This document shows, in pieces, positions 1 to 8,309 of a DNA stretch of 26,579 nt. The notes below the pieces were generated by a model. The model worked only from the letters and a program-made list of their open reading frames with translations. It searched no databases and had not been told where the DNA came from. Position 1 is the first letter of the stretch. Each line of letters opens with the position of its first letter. The DNA is from a virus. The stretch spans positions 1,927-28,505 of the IMG/VR virus record IMGVR_UViG_3300000563_000016; one strand, 5' to 3'. A program made the translations under genes and the position numbers.

Positions 1-67
1 ATTTGAGCTATAACACTTTCTTTTATTACTTATACCACGATTTTGGCGTCTATTAAAAAGAGATTGT

Positions 68-96
68 TTCTACTTTTACTTCTTTTATGCTATAAT
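68..96 (+). promoter_or_regulatory. Extended -10 promoter upstream of the first gene
   Basis: TATAAT lies at 91-96 and is preceded by TGC at 88-90, giving a perfect extended -10 element. The best-placed -35 (TTCTAC, 68-73, 17-nt spacer) is weak, which is usual for extended -10 promoters. It sits 42 nt before the ATG at 138 and should be read by the host housekeeping sigma factor. I see no gene in the first 137 bases. Confidence 0.7.
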
Positions 97-137
97 GATA
101 TCAGAATAATCTGAATAAAATCAAGGAGGCTGTCGCT

Positions 138-2534
138 ATGCCTGACAATCAAAAAAAGATCATTAGAAAAAAAGTGAGTGAAAGATCGGTAAAAGAATCT
201 AGAAGCTTTGCTAACGCATTAAGCAAAGAGGCTCGAGAACTTTTTAGAGATGCGAAGAGTGATGAGTTACCATTATTAAGTGTTAAGGATTCTCGTGGAA
301 AATTGGTTGAGATTGATAAATTTTTAACAAAAGTTGCAAATATAGAAATTTTTAGGCCAACACCTGAAAACGTAGAGTCTTTTGTTAAAGATTACTTTAT
401 TGAAGAGTTAAAGCCATTTCCTGACGAGATTCCTTTCTCAATCAATTTTATTCCTATCAATTTTACAGAATCGGATGACGACGAAGATGGCGAACCTTTA
501 GTTCAAGACGGAGAGGGAGTTGTGTTGGTCTATTATGGTGATAAGACTTTGGAGTTACCATTTAGGGTATCAAATGGCTTGTTTGTTCCATTTGATACTA
601 TAAGACATGGGGATGAAGGCGTTTATTATAGCCGTGAAAATTTGCAAAAAATTCTCAACCACATGGGTAGGAATCAGGGTGAGGATGAGTCTATTGATCC
701 ATATGAGGATGTTGTTAATGAAGACAACAAGGTTTTAAGAGACGAAGGTTTCTTAGACGATGTTTTAAGCATTCGAAGCACTCAAGGTGTTGACGGGGTG
801 GACAATTCTTATTGGGCTACAGCTTCAGAGAAATGTGATGATTTTTTAGAAAAGCTTTCTAATCTTAGGGTTGTTGATACTGACAAGCTTAAAGAGGCTT
901 TTTCTTTGGTGAAGAAAGATATGGTTAAAAACAGACTCGATAAAATAGACAAACTAGCTGAGGATGAAGGCTTTAGTAAAGATATTCTTGACTCTGTCAC
1001 GAACTTTTCTGACCTCAAGTTCTTAAATTTAGAGAATGTTGAGCCAGGAACGTATGTAAAGTTTCCTGAAGGTGATGACGGCTTATCTATGAAAAAAGGT
1101 TATATTGGAGAGGTTACAGATACTATACTTCCTTTATTCGAAAGCCCAGATGATAAGGGTGACAGCAAAAAGATTGTTATAACGATTGATGGTAAGTACA
1201 AGGTTTTTAACCCTGGAGACAAATTTTTATCATTATTAGATGGCGAGCCAGCTTCATGGGAAGTTATAGATAAAGCAACAAAAGTTTTAAAGCAGGGTAA
1301 AACATACACAGCTTTCATGTATGATGGTGTAACTTTTAGCTATCCTTTTGTCGTAGATAGTATTAGAAGTGGTTCTCAATATAGTAACTTGAAGCTTTCA
1401 AAAATATATGAGTGTCGCTCATTAAATACTGTCGGTGGTACAGAGTTTATTTTTGGAGTCAGCCCAAAACCAAGCGTCGAAAATATTGCTGTAGACAAAG
1501 ACACTTACATTAATATGTGGTTAGACGTTGAGGGTAGTGGAGATAAGATTGATTACTATAAGGCTATGATTCCGAAAGATAAGCCAATAGTATTGTTGCA
1601 AGATGGTGCTTTATATGTTGAATTGAAGGGTAAAATCAATAATTACTTAATAGACAAAGACGAACTATACTTTGAATACACCGAAGACTTTCTTAAATCT
1701 GCAACATTATCTGAGAGAGTTCAGATTGACTTGGTGTCTAGGGATGAAAAGCATCCAAGGTTTCATATAGACATAAAGTGGCTTGATAATGATAAGAAGA
1801 TCTTTAGGACAAGGAGAAAGAAGTTCCAAAACGCCTCTCATGGGAAGGCTGCTGGGGTTTTAAAGAGTTGTGGCTACTCTTATCAAGAAGCTTCTGAGGG
1901 TTTAACAAAAGCCAAGCTTAATGGTCGATCTGTCCTTGAGATAACAGATGCTCATACTCCAGACCAGGTATCAGAAGATGTCGGCGGGGACGATATGGGA
2001 AGAGTTAAACAGAGGGTTCAGAAATCTTCTTTTAATCCTGCAATTGCTGAAACATTACTTGCAAACATTCTCGGTGAAGGGATAAAAGAGTCTTTACCTG
2101 CTGAGATGAGTGGGTTTGAAGACACTCCACGTCATCAGTTAACACCAGATCAGAAAGACGCCTTAGATATGTTTAAGTTGGTTGACAAGGTTGGCTGTAA
2201 TGAAAGCTTTGGTGTTGCTGCTTCTATGGAAAAGATAGCAGTAAAGAAACAGAACGATACATTATTAGGTATATCTAAGATGCTTGTTGCAAAGCATAAG
2301 TTTGAAGATTTCCTTGTTAAATGCGCTAAAGGAAAGGATTCCTACTTTGGCGTTGAAGATTTAATAAAGACTTCTGGTAATGAATTAGTTGACACAATGG
2401 AAAAAGCTGCAGAAGAACTAGTTGAATTAAAACATGCTCAAATAAGCACAGGTAACGAAGTAGTTCCCATGACATTAATTCATGGGACCTTAAAGCAGTT
2501 CGATCAATTTAAAAAACTTATAAAGGCAGAGTAA
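138..2534 (+). CDS. Large predicted phage structural protein, function unknown
   Basis: A 798-aa protein I do not recognise. The ATG at 138 follows AAGGAGG (123-129) with 8 nt spacing. The chain is soluble-looking, with no signal peptide or membrane segment. It has a lysine-rich start, an acidic stretch near residues 110-122 (ESDDDEDGE) and a mixed beta-rich middle. The C-terminal 150 residues look helical and contain MEKIA, LVKCA, LIKTS and MEKAA. The hydrophobic-x-K-x-A/S/C pattern also occurs at 28-32 (LSKEA) and 63-67 (LTKVA), as in the presumed virion proteins downstream. The gene is first in the operon, directly after a promoter. A hairpin overlaps its stop codon. A structural or virion-associated role is inferred from context only. 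Confidence 0.55.
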   Translation: MPDNQKKIIRKKVSERSVKESRSFANALSKEARELFRDAKSDELPLLSVKDSRGKLVEIDKFLTKVANIEIFRPTPENVESFVKDYFIEELKPFPDEIPFSINFIPINFTESDDDEDGEPLVQDGEGVVLVYYGDKTLELPFRVSNGLFVPFDTIRHGDEGVYYSRENLQKILNHMGRNQGEDESIDPYEDVVNEDNKVLRDEGFLDDVLSIRSTQGVDGVDNSYWATASEKCDDFLEKLSNLRVVDTDKLKEAFSLVKKDMVKNRLDKIDKLAEDEGFSKDILDSVTNFSDLKFLNLENVEPGTYVKFPEGDDGLSMKKGYIGEVTDTILPLFESPDDKGDSKKIVITIDGKYKVFNPGDKFLSLLDGEPASWEVIDKATKVLKQGKTYTAFMYDGVTFSYPFVVDSIRSGSQYSNLKLSKIYECRSLNTVGGTEFIFGVSPKPSVENIAVDKDTYINMWLDVEGSGDKIDYYKAMIPKDKPIVLLQDGALYVELKGKINNYLIDKDELYFEYTEDFLKSATLSERVQIDLVSRDEKHPRFHIDIKWLDNDKKIFRTRRKKFQNASHGKAAGVLKSCGYSYQEASEGLTKAKLNGRSVLEITDAHTPDQVSEDVGGDDMGRVKQRVQKSSFNPAIAETLLANILGEGIKESLPAEMSGFEDTPRHQLTPDQKDALDMFKLVDKVGCNESFGVAASMEKIAVKKQNDTLLGISKMLVAKHKFEDFLVKCAKGKDSYFGVEDLIKTSGNELVDTMEKAAEELVELKHAQISTGNEVVPMTLIHGTLKQFDQFKKLIKAE

Positions 2535-2548
2535 GATCTCTGCCTTTA
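2521..2548 (+). terminator. Hairpin spanning the stop codon, possible weak terminator or attenuator
   Basis: An 11-bp perfect stem, TAAAGGCAGAG (2521-2531) with CTCTGCCTTTA (2538-2548), has a 6-nt loop that holds the TAA stop codon at 2532-2534. The sequence after it is GGATTTTACTTT, only a broken U-tract, so termination would be partial. The AGGAGG of the next gene starts 13 nt later. Confidence 0.55.
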
Positions 2549-2574
2549 GGATTTTACTTTAGGAGGCAATGCAA

Positions 2575-3159
2575 ATGTATAAAGAGGCATTACAAAAAGT
2601 TAGGAAATTAGCGAAAAGTTACGATAATTATTTGGAGAAGGTTGCTCACGAGTATTCCGTTATTAACCCTGAAACTTTAGACCTCAATGAAGAAGAGTTG
2701 TTGGCTATGAGAGATGAGTTGGGTCGGGCTTATGGAGAGTATTCTGATGACTATGATGCATTGGGCGATCGTAAAAGTGATATAGCCAAAATTCTTGGTG
2801 GTGGATTTGGAGCAAGCTATGGAGCGATCCAAGGAGGAAACCTTGCAGGCTTAGATCTTCGAGGAGCGTCCTCAAAGATTCCCCCTAAAATACTCCTTGG
2901 TATGGCCCTTGGTGGTACTCTAGGAGGGGCATTAGGGTATGGCGCTGGTTATTTAGGTGATGTTGCAATAGATCATCACAGGTACCCTGATTTAGAGGAA
3001 AAGATTAAGAGAGCTATGGCTCTTGAAGATGAACTTTACAATAGAATAACTGACGACATCTCAGCATTAAAAAGAGAGCGACCTGATCTTGACAAAAAAA
3101 CTATCAAAGAAAAGCTCAGAAGGGCAGAGGAAATAAGTTGGCCCGAAGGAGCGTATTAA
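2575..3159 (+). CDS. Tagged glycine-rich predicted virion/ejection protein
   Basis: A 194-aa protein. The start at 2575 is preferred over an ATG at 2569: AGGAGG (2561-2566) lies 8 nt from 2575 but only 2 nt from 2569, and the start then aligns with the paralogues (MYKEALQ). Residues 1-25 are the shared tag, MYKEALQKVRKLAK followed by YLEKVAHEY. Residues about 70-130 are glycine- and alanine-rich and hydrophobic (GGGFGASYGAI, then LLGMALGGTLGGALGYGAGYLG), like a glycine-zipper membrane hairpin. The C-terminal 60 residues are a charged, probably coiled helix. This is the first of a series of similarly built proteins up to 11192. A role inside the capsid or in forming an ejection channel is inference. 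No enzyme motif is visible. Confidence 0.65.
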   Translation: MYKEALQKVRKLAKSYDNYLEKVAHEYSVINPETLDLNEEELLAMRDELGRAYGEYSDDYDALGDRKSDIAKILGGGFGASYGAIQGGNLAGLDLRGASSKIPPKILLGMALGGTLGGALGYGAGYLGDVAIDHHRYPDLEEKIKRAMALEDELYNRITDDISALKRERPDLDKKTIKEKLRRAEEISWPEGAY

Positions 3160-3180
3160 TATTTTAGGAGGGGGAAATAA

Positions 3181-5223
3181 ATGGGGTCTGGTTCACTAAA
3201 AACTTTTTTTGAAAAAATAGCTAAGTTAAAAGATGATGTTCAGTTATTTTCTCATCAACAACAAGCTGTAGACAAACTGGTTAGCAATAAGGGTGTTGGT
3301 TTAGTAGCTCATCATATGGGGCTTGGAAAGACACTAACCTCTATTGCTGCTTTTGAAAAAACTAAGGGCCCAGGAGACAAAGCCTTGGTTGTTTTGCCTG
3401 CAGGTTTGAAGCAAAACTTTGTGGATAATATAGAGCAATTTACTGACTCGTCTCATTATGTTATTAGCAAGGCTGATGCTCAGTATCCTAATGTAGATTA
3501 TTATATTATCTCTTATAATTTGCTGCTTAGGCATTATGAAAAGGTTGTTGACAAGGTAGGGCCGAAAACTATTATTGCTGATGAAATCCACAATGCCAGA
3601 AACGAAGACACAAAGACATACAAAACATTGATGGATATACGTCCCAAAGTTGATAGCTTCATTGGCTTAACTGGCTCTATAATCAATAATGATCCTAGTG
3701 ATATTGTTCCTCAGCTAAACATTGTTTCTAATAAGGGCCATGAATTAGGTAGCTCAGAAATGTTTAACAATAAGTTTTTGAGAAAGGTCGAAAAAAGGAA
3801 ATATATTCCTATTCTGAGTAGTTTTGGAATCAAGGGTGGTGTTGAGGACATTGGGTATGAGCTTAAAAACGCTCCTAGGTTAAAAAAAGAGCTTGGAAAG
3901 TATGTTCACTACATGGGTATGGATAGCGTGGATAACTTACCAGACAAGATTTTAGAAAGAAAAGAGGTTGAGATGTCTCCAGAACAAAAAAGGCTTTATG
4001 ATTTTGTTTTTAGAAATTTACCTCGTGCGTCTATGAATAAGATAAAGAAAGGCTTGCCAATAGACGAGAAAGAGTTATTTCACATCCTTCCTATGCTTCA
4101 GAAGGCTAGGGAGTTATCAAGCGGAACCCATGTCTTAAAAGATATGCCAATAGAAGAAGCTGCTGCTAGAACTCCTAAGCTGTCTCAGGCTTTAACTGAC
4201 ATAAAGGATCATTTAAGTGACAACCCAAACGGAAAAATTGTTGTTTACAGTAATTTCGTCGCTGGTCTCGAAGCTTTATCGGCATCTCTTGACGCTGAAG
4301 GAGTTAGTCACGGTGTATTCATTGGAGCAGGAAGTATATTTGGTGATTCTAGGGTTTCAAATGCGTCTCGACAAGAAGCTGTTGATAATTTTAAAAAAGG
4401 CGAGACACAAGTGATTTTAATATCGAGCGCTGGGAAATTGGGTCTTTCATTTCCAAACGCAACTATGCATATTACTTTGGATGGCCATTGGAACCCTGAA
4501 ATAATATCTCAGTCTGAAGCTAGGTCAATAAGGCAAGACTCTGAAGCTGACAAAATTCAGGTAAGACAATACGTGAGCGTTCCTCCTAGAAAGCTGCTTG
4601 GTCTTATGGGAAGAGATAGCTCTATTGATGAGATGGTTTGGGATGTTTCTGGGAGGAAAGCAAAAAAGAATGATTTGATATATAATTTACTTAGAGACAA
4701 GTCTCTATCAAAAACTGCGGGAGGGAATAAAATGTACAAAGAAGCATTACAGGAATTTGAAATGTTATCAAAAATTTATGATAAGGATAAGTTAGAAAAG
4801 ATTGCGGAAGAGGTTCTTGATCGTGATGAGAAAGAGTTTCGAAGCAATCATCTTGTAGGGGCCTTAGGAGCCATCCCTGGAGCCGTACTTGGTACAGCTC
4901 TTTGGCCATTGGCGGCTATGTATTCAGGGGCTCAACTCGGTGGCCAAGCAGGTTCCTTAGCTGCCACATCTGCTCATAAAGGTATACACAACCTCTTTAA
5001 TAGGAAGAAAAAGAAGGATAGATCAAGCATAGACGAAGAGGTTGCTCAGTTTTCAGCTAGAGAGCCTGTTAACTTTGAGAAAATAGTGGACAACATTGAC
5101 GATTTTGAAGTAGCTGCGACGTCTGACAATGACCTTTCGGTTATCCTTCGAAATAAACACACTGGGGAGCTTTTCAAGGTTCAAAATTATGGTGAAGAGA
5201 TCGGCGTTGCCCCTTTTCTTTAA
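3181..5223 (+). CDS. SNF2-type DNA helicase/ATPase fused to a tagged glycine-rich domain
   Basis: A 680-aa protein after an AGGAGGGGG site. Residues 1-510 are an SNF2-family superfamily 2 helicase: motif I HHMGLGKT (44-51), Ia VVLPAGLKQNF, motif II DEIH (134-137), motif III GLTGS, motif IV VVYSNF, motif V SSAGKLGLSF, and motif VI as QSEARSIRQ (444-452). Such enzymes use ATP to move along or remodel double-stranded DNA. Residues 518-680 are a full copy of the tagged family: MYKEALQEFEMLSK, LEKIAEE, a glycine/alanine hydrophobic middle, and an NKHTG C-terminal motif shared with the next gene. The junction reads LSKTAGGNK, where GGNK is translated from a retained ribosome-binding-site-like sequence. 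The N-terminus (FFEKIAKL) also resembles part of the tag. The tag suggests virion packaging, which is inference. Confidence 0.8.
   Translation: MGSGSLKTFFEKIAKLKDDVQLFSHQQQAVDKLVSNKGVGLVAHHMGLGKTLTSIAAFEKTKGPGDKALVVLPAGLKQNFVDNIEQFTDSSHYVISKADAQYPNVDYYIISYNLLLRHYEKVVDKVGPKTIIADEIHNARNEDTKTYKTLMDIRPKVDSFIGLTGSIINNDPSDIVPQLNIVSNKGHELGSSEMFNNKFLRKVEKRKYIPILSSFGIKGGVEDIGYELKNAPRLKKELGKYVHYMGMDSVDNLPDKILERKEVEMSPEQKRLYDFVFRNLPRASMNKIKKGLPIDEKELFHILPMLQKARELSSGTHVLKDMPIEEAAARTPKLSQALTDIKDHLSDNPNGKIVVYSNFVAGLEALSASLDAEGVSHGVFIGAGSIFGDSRVSNASRQEAVDNFKKGETQVILISSAGKLGLSFPNATMHITLDGHWNPEIISQSEARSIRQDSEADKIQVRQYVSVPPRKLLGLMGRDSSIDEMVWDVSGRKAKKNDLIYNLLRDKSLSKTAGGNKMYKEALQEFEMLSKIYDKDKLEKIAEEVLDRDEKEFRSNHLVGALGAIPGAVLGTALWPLAAMYSGAQLGGQAGSLAATSAHKGIHNLFNRKKKKDRSSIDEEVAQFSAREPVNFEKIVDNIDDFEVAATSDNDLSVILRNKHTGELFKVQNYGEEIGVAPFL
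4719..4734 (+). promoter_or_regulatory. In-frame internal ribosome binding site and start codon
   Basis: GGGAGGG (4719-4725) lies 6 nt before ATG 4732, in frame inside the helicase ORF at residue 518. The local sequence GAGGGAATAAAATG is identical to the start region of the next gene. A separate 163-aa protein could be made from it in addition to the fusion. Confidence 0.55.
4721..4822 (+). repeat. Direct repeat, copy 1 (tag-coding)
   Basis: This 102-bp stretch matches 5225-5326 with six base differences by eye. It covers the ribosome-binding region, start codon and tag of two adjacent family members. The similarity implies recent duplication or gene conversion. Confidence 0.8.
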
Positions 5224-5224
5224 G

Positions 5225-5326
5225 GAGGGAATAAAATGTACAAAGAAGCATTACAAGAGTTTGAAGTTTTAGCAAAAATTTATGATAAAGATAAGTTAGA
5301 AAAGATTGCGGAAGAGGTTCTTGATC
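5225..5326 (+). repeat. Direct repeat, copy 2 (tag-coding)
   Basis: Partner of 4721-4822. Here the ribosome-binding region is preceded by TAA (TAAGGAGGG), where copy 1 has GCG (GCGGGAGGG). That difference is why copy 1 reads through as a fusion. Confidence 0.8.
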
Positions 5327-5802
5327 TAAATTTTGAAAAACGTGAGGAGAGGCCTTTCCTTGATAGAATGAAAGAATTGAAAGAATCGTCTCAAGGCAAT
5401 ATTTACTGGGATGCCCTCCAAGCAAAAGCGAGAGGGACGGGTTTGGGACGGGCTGCAGGGGGAGCTTTAGGAGCTTTAGGTGGACATTTGGCTACGGGTC
5501 CTAAAGCTGGTTTAACAACTGCTAAAACTCTAGCTATACCGACTGGTGCTTTGGCTGGAGGTCTTTTAGGTGGACATTTGGGGAACAAGTACTATACTGA
5601 GCCAGCATCACAACGATTGCAAGAAAAGTTTGAGGCTAGGCGTGCAGATTTCGATGATGCGATGATAAATAATCTTGTTGATGATTATGATGTGATGGCG
5701 ATATCTTCCGACAAGAGTTTCGGCATTCTTATGAATAAGCATACTGGGGATGTTATTGGGTTTAAGACGGATGGCGAAGATATTAGTATGACCCCCCTTT
5801 AA
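5236..5802 (+). CDS. Tagged glycine-zipper predicted virion/ejection protein
   Basis: A 188-aa paralogue of the C-terminal domain of the preceding helicase fusion. The start follows AAGGAGGG within 13 nt of the previous stop. Residues 1-30 carry the tag (MYKEALQEFEVLAK, LEKIAEEVLD). Residues about 65-125 are a long glycine/alanine zipper (GRAAGGALGALGGHLA, GALAGGLLGGHLG). The C-terminal 45 residues contain NKHTG and an acidic end, matching the helicase fusion's C-terminus, so the two domains are homologous along their whole length. No catalytic motif is seen. A membrane-active or core virion role is inferred from the zipper and the conserved leader. Confidence 0.65.
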   Translation: MYKEALQEFEVLAKIYDKDKLEKIAEEVLDLNFEKREERPFLDRMKELKESSQGNIYWDALQAKARGTGLGRAAGGALGALGGHLATGPKAGLTTAKTLAIPTGALAGGLLGGHLGNKYYTEPASQRLQEKFEARRADFDDAMINNLVDDYDVMAISSDKSFGILMNKHTGDVIGFKTDGEDISMTPL

Positions 5803-5828
5803 GCAGCGATAAAAAAGGAGTGATATTC

Positions 5829-7076
5829 GTGACAAAAAAGAGGAGAGAGAATGTTCAAGATTTAAATAGTTACAAAACTACTGACCTACAAAATATTAGA
5901 CCAGAGTACAAGGATTGGATAGATAATATTGAGAAAAAACCACATTCTAAGTATATAAAATACTTGTTAACAAAAAAATACTCTGCTGACGCTGTTAACA
6001 AGGAATTAATAAGGCTGGGCTTGTCTTGTCCATCTAGTGATCAACTTAAAACATATTTTCTTTATGTCATGTTGCCTTTGATAGAAAAGTTTGATTTAGT
6101 TGATGTTTATGAAGATTATATTATTTCTATTAGAGACGGAAAGGGGCGAAGGAATAAGATTTCGGGAAATAACTTTTATGTCCTAAAATTTATTTCTGAT
6201 TTTGATAAGAATGAGAAGGGTAGAATAAATTTTTGTAGGTTGCTAAAAGTTCTTGATATAGATTGTTTGTGGGCTGATGAGATCTTTCAATTCTATGGCG
6301 ATGAAGAAGCCCTTCCTTTAGACGATAAGGGCAGTAAAATAATCGATATAAGTCGTAGTAAATTTAAGGAGTCAATTACAAGCACAGAAAAGATACTTCT
6401 CTATAATAAGAGATTTTTGGTAGATAAATTGTTGTTAGACAATGTTTCTCCTGAAAGAATTGCTAGAATATTAAAAAATAACTACAACTCTGTATTTACT
6501 AAGGATGACATAGCCAATTACTCTAGAATATTTTTTAACTATAAAAGAAGGGACCTTGAAAGCACAATTGAAGAACTTGAAGATGAAAAGAATAATTTAA
6601 GCCTTCAACTAAGAGATCTTATGGATAGGGACGATATATCTTTAGGGGAAAAAGCCACAATGACATCCAAGCTTGAGATAAGAATTAAAGAGCTTGATAA
6701 GACGATTAAGGAGTTGAATGCGACATATAGTGATGTAGCTTTTAATGAAGGGACTTTGAATAACCTGGAAATAACTGATATGTTTAAAGATGTGATAAAA
6801 AGGTCTTATGCTCGATTCAAAAACCTTGATAGATATAACGACGTGGACATTGTAGATTCCTTAAATAAGTTGGTTCGTGCAATGTCGAGCTCAGCTACAG
6901 CTTACACATCTTTAATTGATAATGAAGAGAAAATGAAGAAGAAGGACAAAAACCTCACACAAGTTCTGCTTGAACTTACAGAAGAAAGTGTTGACCAAAC
7001 GTTAGATATCGCCGAGGCAAAAAAGGTTCAAGCTACATTAGCTAGAAACCAAATTGAGGGGGTTGACGATGTATAA
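5829..7076 (+). CDS. Unknown protein with two helix-turn-helix-like segments and a coiled coil
   Basis: A 415-aa protein. GTG 5829 is chosen because AAGGAG (5815-5820) is 8 nt away. An upstream GTG at 5820 overlaps that site. Two similar helical segments are visible, near residues 47-80 (KKYSADAVNKELIRLGLS) and 198-235 (DNVSPERIARILKNNYNS). Each ends in an aromatic-rich helix and resembles helix-turn-helix folds. Residues about 237-299 are a charged coiled coil. The tag and the K-x-A motif of neighbours are absent, so this may be a non-virion protein. A small-terminase or DNA-binding regulatory role would fit, but I cannot assign it. The 3-prime end overlaps the next gene by 8 nt. Confidence 0.55.
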   Translation: MTKKRRENVQDLNSYKTTDLQNIRPEYKDWIDNIEKKPHSKYIKYLLTKKYSADAVNKELIRLGLSCPSSDQLKTYFLYVMLPLIEKFDLVDVYEDYIISIRDGKGRRNKISGNNFYVLKFISDFDKNEKGRINFCRLLKVLDIDCLWADEIFQFYGDEEALPLDDKGSKIIDISRSKFKESITSTEKILLYNKRFLVDKLLLDNVSPERIARILKNNYNSVFTKDDIANYSRIFFNYKRRDLESTIEELEDEKNNLSLQLRDLMDRDDISLGEKATMTSKLEIRIKELDKTIKELNATYSDVAFNEGTLNNLEITDMFKDVIKRSYARFKNLDRYNDVDIVDSLNKLVRAMSSSATAYTSLIDNEEKMKKKDKNLTQVLLELTEESVDQTLDIAEAKKVQATLARNQIEGVDDV

Positions 7077-7575
7077 GCATGTTGATCCTGATCATAGGTG
7101 TGTTTATTGTAATAACGTTTTGGAGTCCTTACTTGATGTTGGCGAAGGTGGTTTAATTAACGTTATCTATAGGAAGTGTTTAAAATGCAATTACTCATTG
7201 TGTTCTTGGGAGATTGAAGATCCTAAATATATAGATAAGATAAGGATAGGGAGTTGGCACATCAGAAGGAAAAAGCTAGTGTTGTGTAAAGGCTACACTC
7301 CTTTTTCTATCAATGAAAGAACTGGCTTACTTTTATGTGTTAATTACTCAGAATGTAAGAAAGAAAAAAAGCATAAATACATCCTTTCTTTCTTAGATAG
7401 CCATACAGGAGGAGAATTTTGTTTGCCTTGGGATGAAATGGTTTTAAGTTGTGATTGCGTTGAGACTGTATATTATTTTTTAAAGTATTTTAATTTTAGT
7501 AAAAAGTCTTTTTTACTAAGTCACAAGGATTTTAAGAATATAAAGAGTATTTACGCTGACAAGTGTTTAATTTAA
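7069..7575 (+). CDS. Zinc-ribbon protein, function unknown
   Basis: A 168-aa protein. ATG 7069 lies 6 nt after GAGGGGG (7056-7062) inside the end of the preceding gene. The overlap ATGTATAA holds this gene's start and the previous stop, so translation is probably coupled. Residues 11-14 (CVYC) and 37-40 (CLKC) form a CxxC...CxxC zinc ribbon. More cysteines follow at 45, in CKGY, in the CVNYSEC segment and in SCDC, so a second metal site is possible. No enzyme domain is recognised. Pairing with the helix-turn-helix-like protein suggests a joint nucleic-acid role, which is inference. Confidence 0.55.
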   Translation: MYKHVDPDHRCVYCNNVLESLLDVGEGGLINVIYRKCLKCNYSLCSWEIEDPKYIDKIRIGSWHIRRKKLVLCKGYTPFSINERTGLLLCVNYSECKKEKKHKYILSFLDSHTGGEFCLPWDEMVLSCDCVETVYYFLKYFNFSKKSFLLSHKDFKNIKSIYADKCLI

Positions 7576-7593
7576 CAAAAGGACGTGATTAGT

Positions 7594-8184
7594 ATGTTTA
7601 AAGAAGCTCAAATAGCTTTAAGCGAATTTGAAAAACTTTCTTCTGAAGATAAAGAGGAAATATCTAACGCAATTCTTAATGAAAAGATTGCTGTATTAAG
7701 CCCTGAGAAGCAAGAAACTGCTTACAATGTTGCCAAGGGTTTGAATATCGTTCCTTATATTGGTGGTTATATGGGGACTGCGAGAACGATTGGGAAATTT
7801 ATGGACCCTCTTTTAAAAGCTCATCCAAAAACTAGGCTGTTAGGAAAAGGGCTTCATGCTCTCAGTCATGTTGCGCCATTCGTTGGGGGTATGATTGGTG
7901 GCCAAGCAGTTCAGACAGGGTATGATAAACTTACCGATGTTGCTTTACCTAAAGGAAAAAGGCGAACAGGAATAAGGCAGCAAATTGGTCAGGACGTCTT
8001 AGCACCTCTTAACGTTGCCCCTAACCTTGTCCTGCCGACATTAAGAGATAATCCCGAGGCTTTCCAAGACTTCAGCTCTAGGGCGAATGAACACTTTGAG
8101 TCCTTGGACGAGCCTTATAGAATTCAGGAGTATGGAGATTTAAAGCATCTTGTTTCTCCTGAGTTTGGTAGTTATTTTGACTAA
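7594..8184 (+). CDS. Tagged glycine-rich predicted virion protein
   Basis: A 196-aa protein. ATG 7594 is preferred, 10 nt after AAAAGGA. The in-frame GTG at 7585 is too close to that site. The N-terminus is a diverged tag (MFKEAQIALSEFEKLSSED, then NEKIAVLS). Residues about 45-110 hold glycine-rich hydrophobic stretches (GLNIVPYIGGYMG and HVAPFVGGMIGGQA) separated by a basic segment, suggesting a membrane hairpin. The C-terminal third is charged and ends in acidic and aromatic residues. It belongs to the same architecture series as its neighbours but is one of the more diverged members. Exact role unknown. Confidence 0.6.
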   Translation: MFKEAQIALSEFEKLSSEDKEEISNAILNEKIAVLSPEKQETAYNVAKGLNIVPYIGGYMGTARTIGKFMDPLLKAHPKTRLLGKGLHALSHVAPFVGGMIGGQAVQTGYDKLTDVALPKGKRRTGIRQQIGQDVLAPLNVAPNLVLPTLRDNPEAFQDFSSRANEHFESLDEPYRIQEYGDLKHLVSPEFGSYFD

Positions 8185-8309
8185 AGGGGGTGTGGTGGAA
8201 AGTTTTAGGTTTTTGTGATAAAGTCTTTATATGAAAAGGTATTTTTGCAGAACATTGTTTTTAAATAATACAAGAAAAAATGTTGTTAAAAAATAAGGAG
8301 GAATTTCAA

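Noticed and set aside
3181-4731. Helicase as part of a restriction-modification or defence system
   Set aside because: No methylase, nuclease or other defence gene is adjacent. The tagged domain and structural neighbours favour a phage-encoded virion or DNA-handling role.
8213-8273. Promoter in the 125-nt gap (TTGCAG with TAATAC, or TTGTGA)
   Set aside because: Spacing is 15 nt for the first pair and no good -10 fits the second. Too weak to list.
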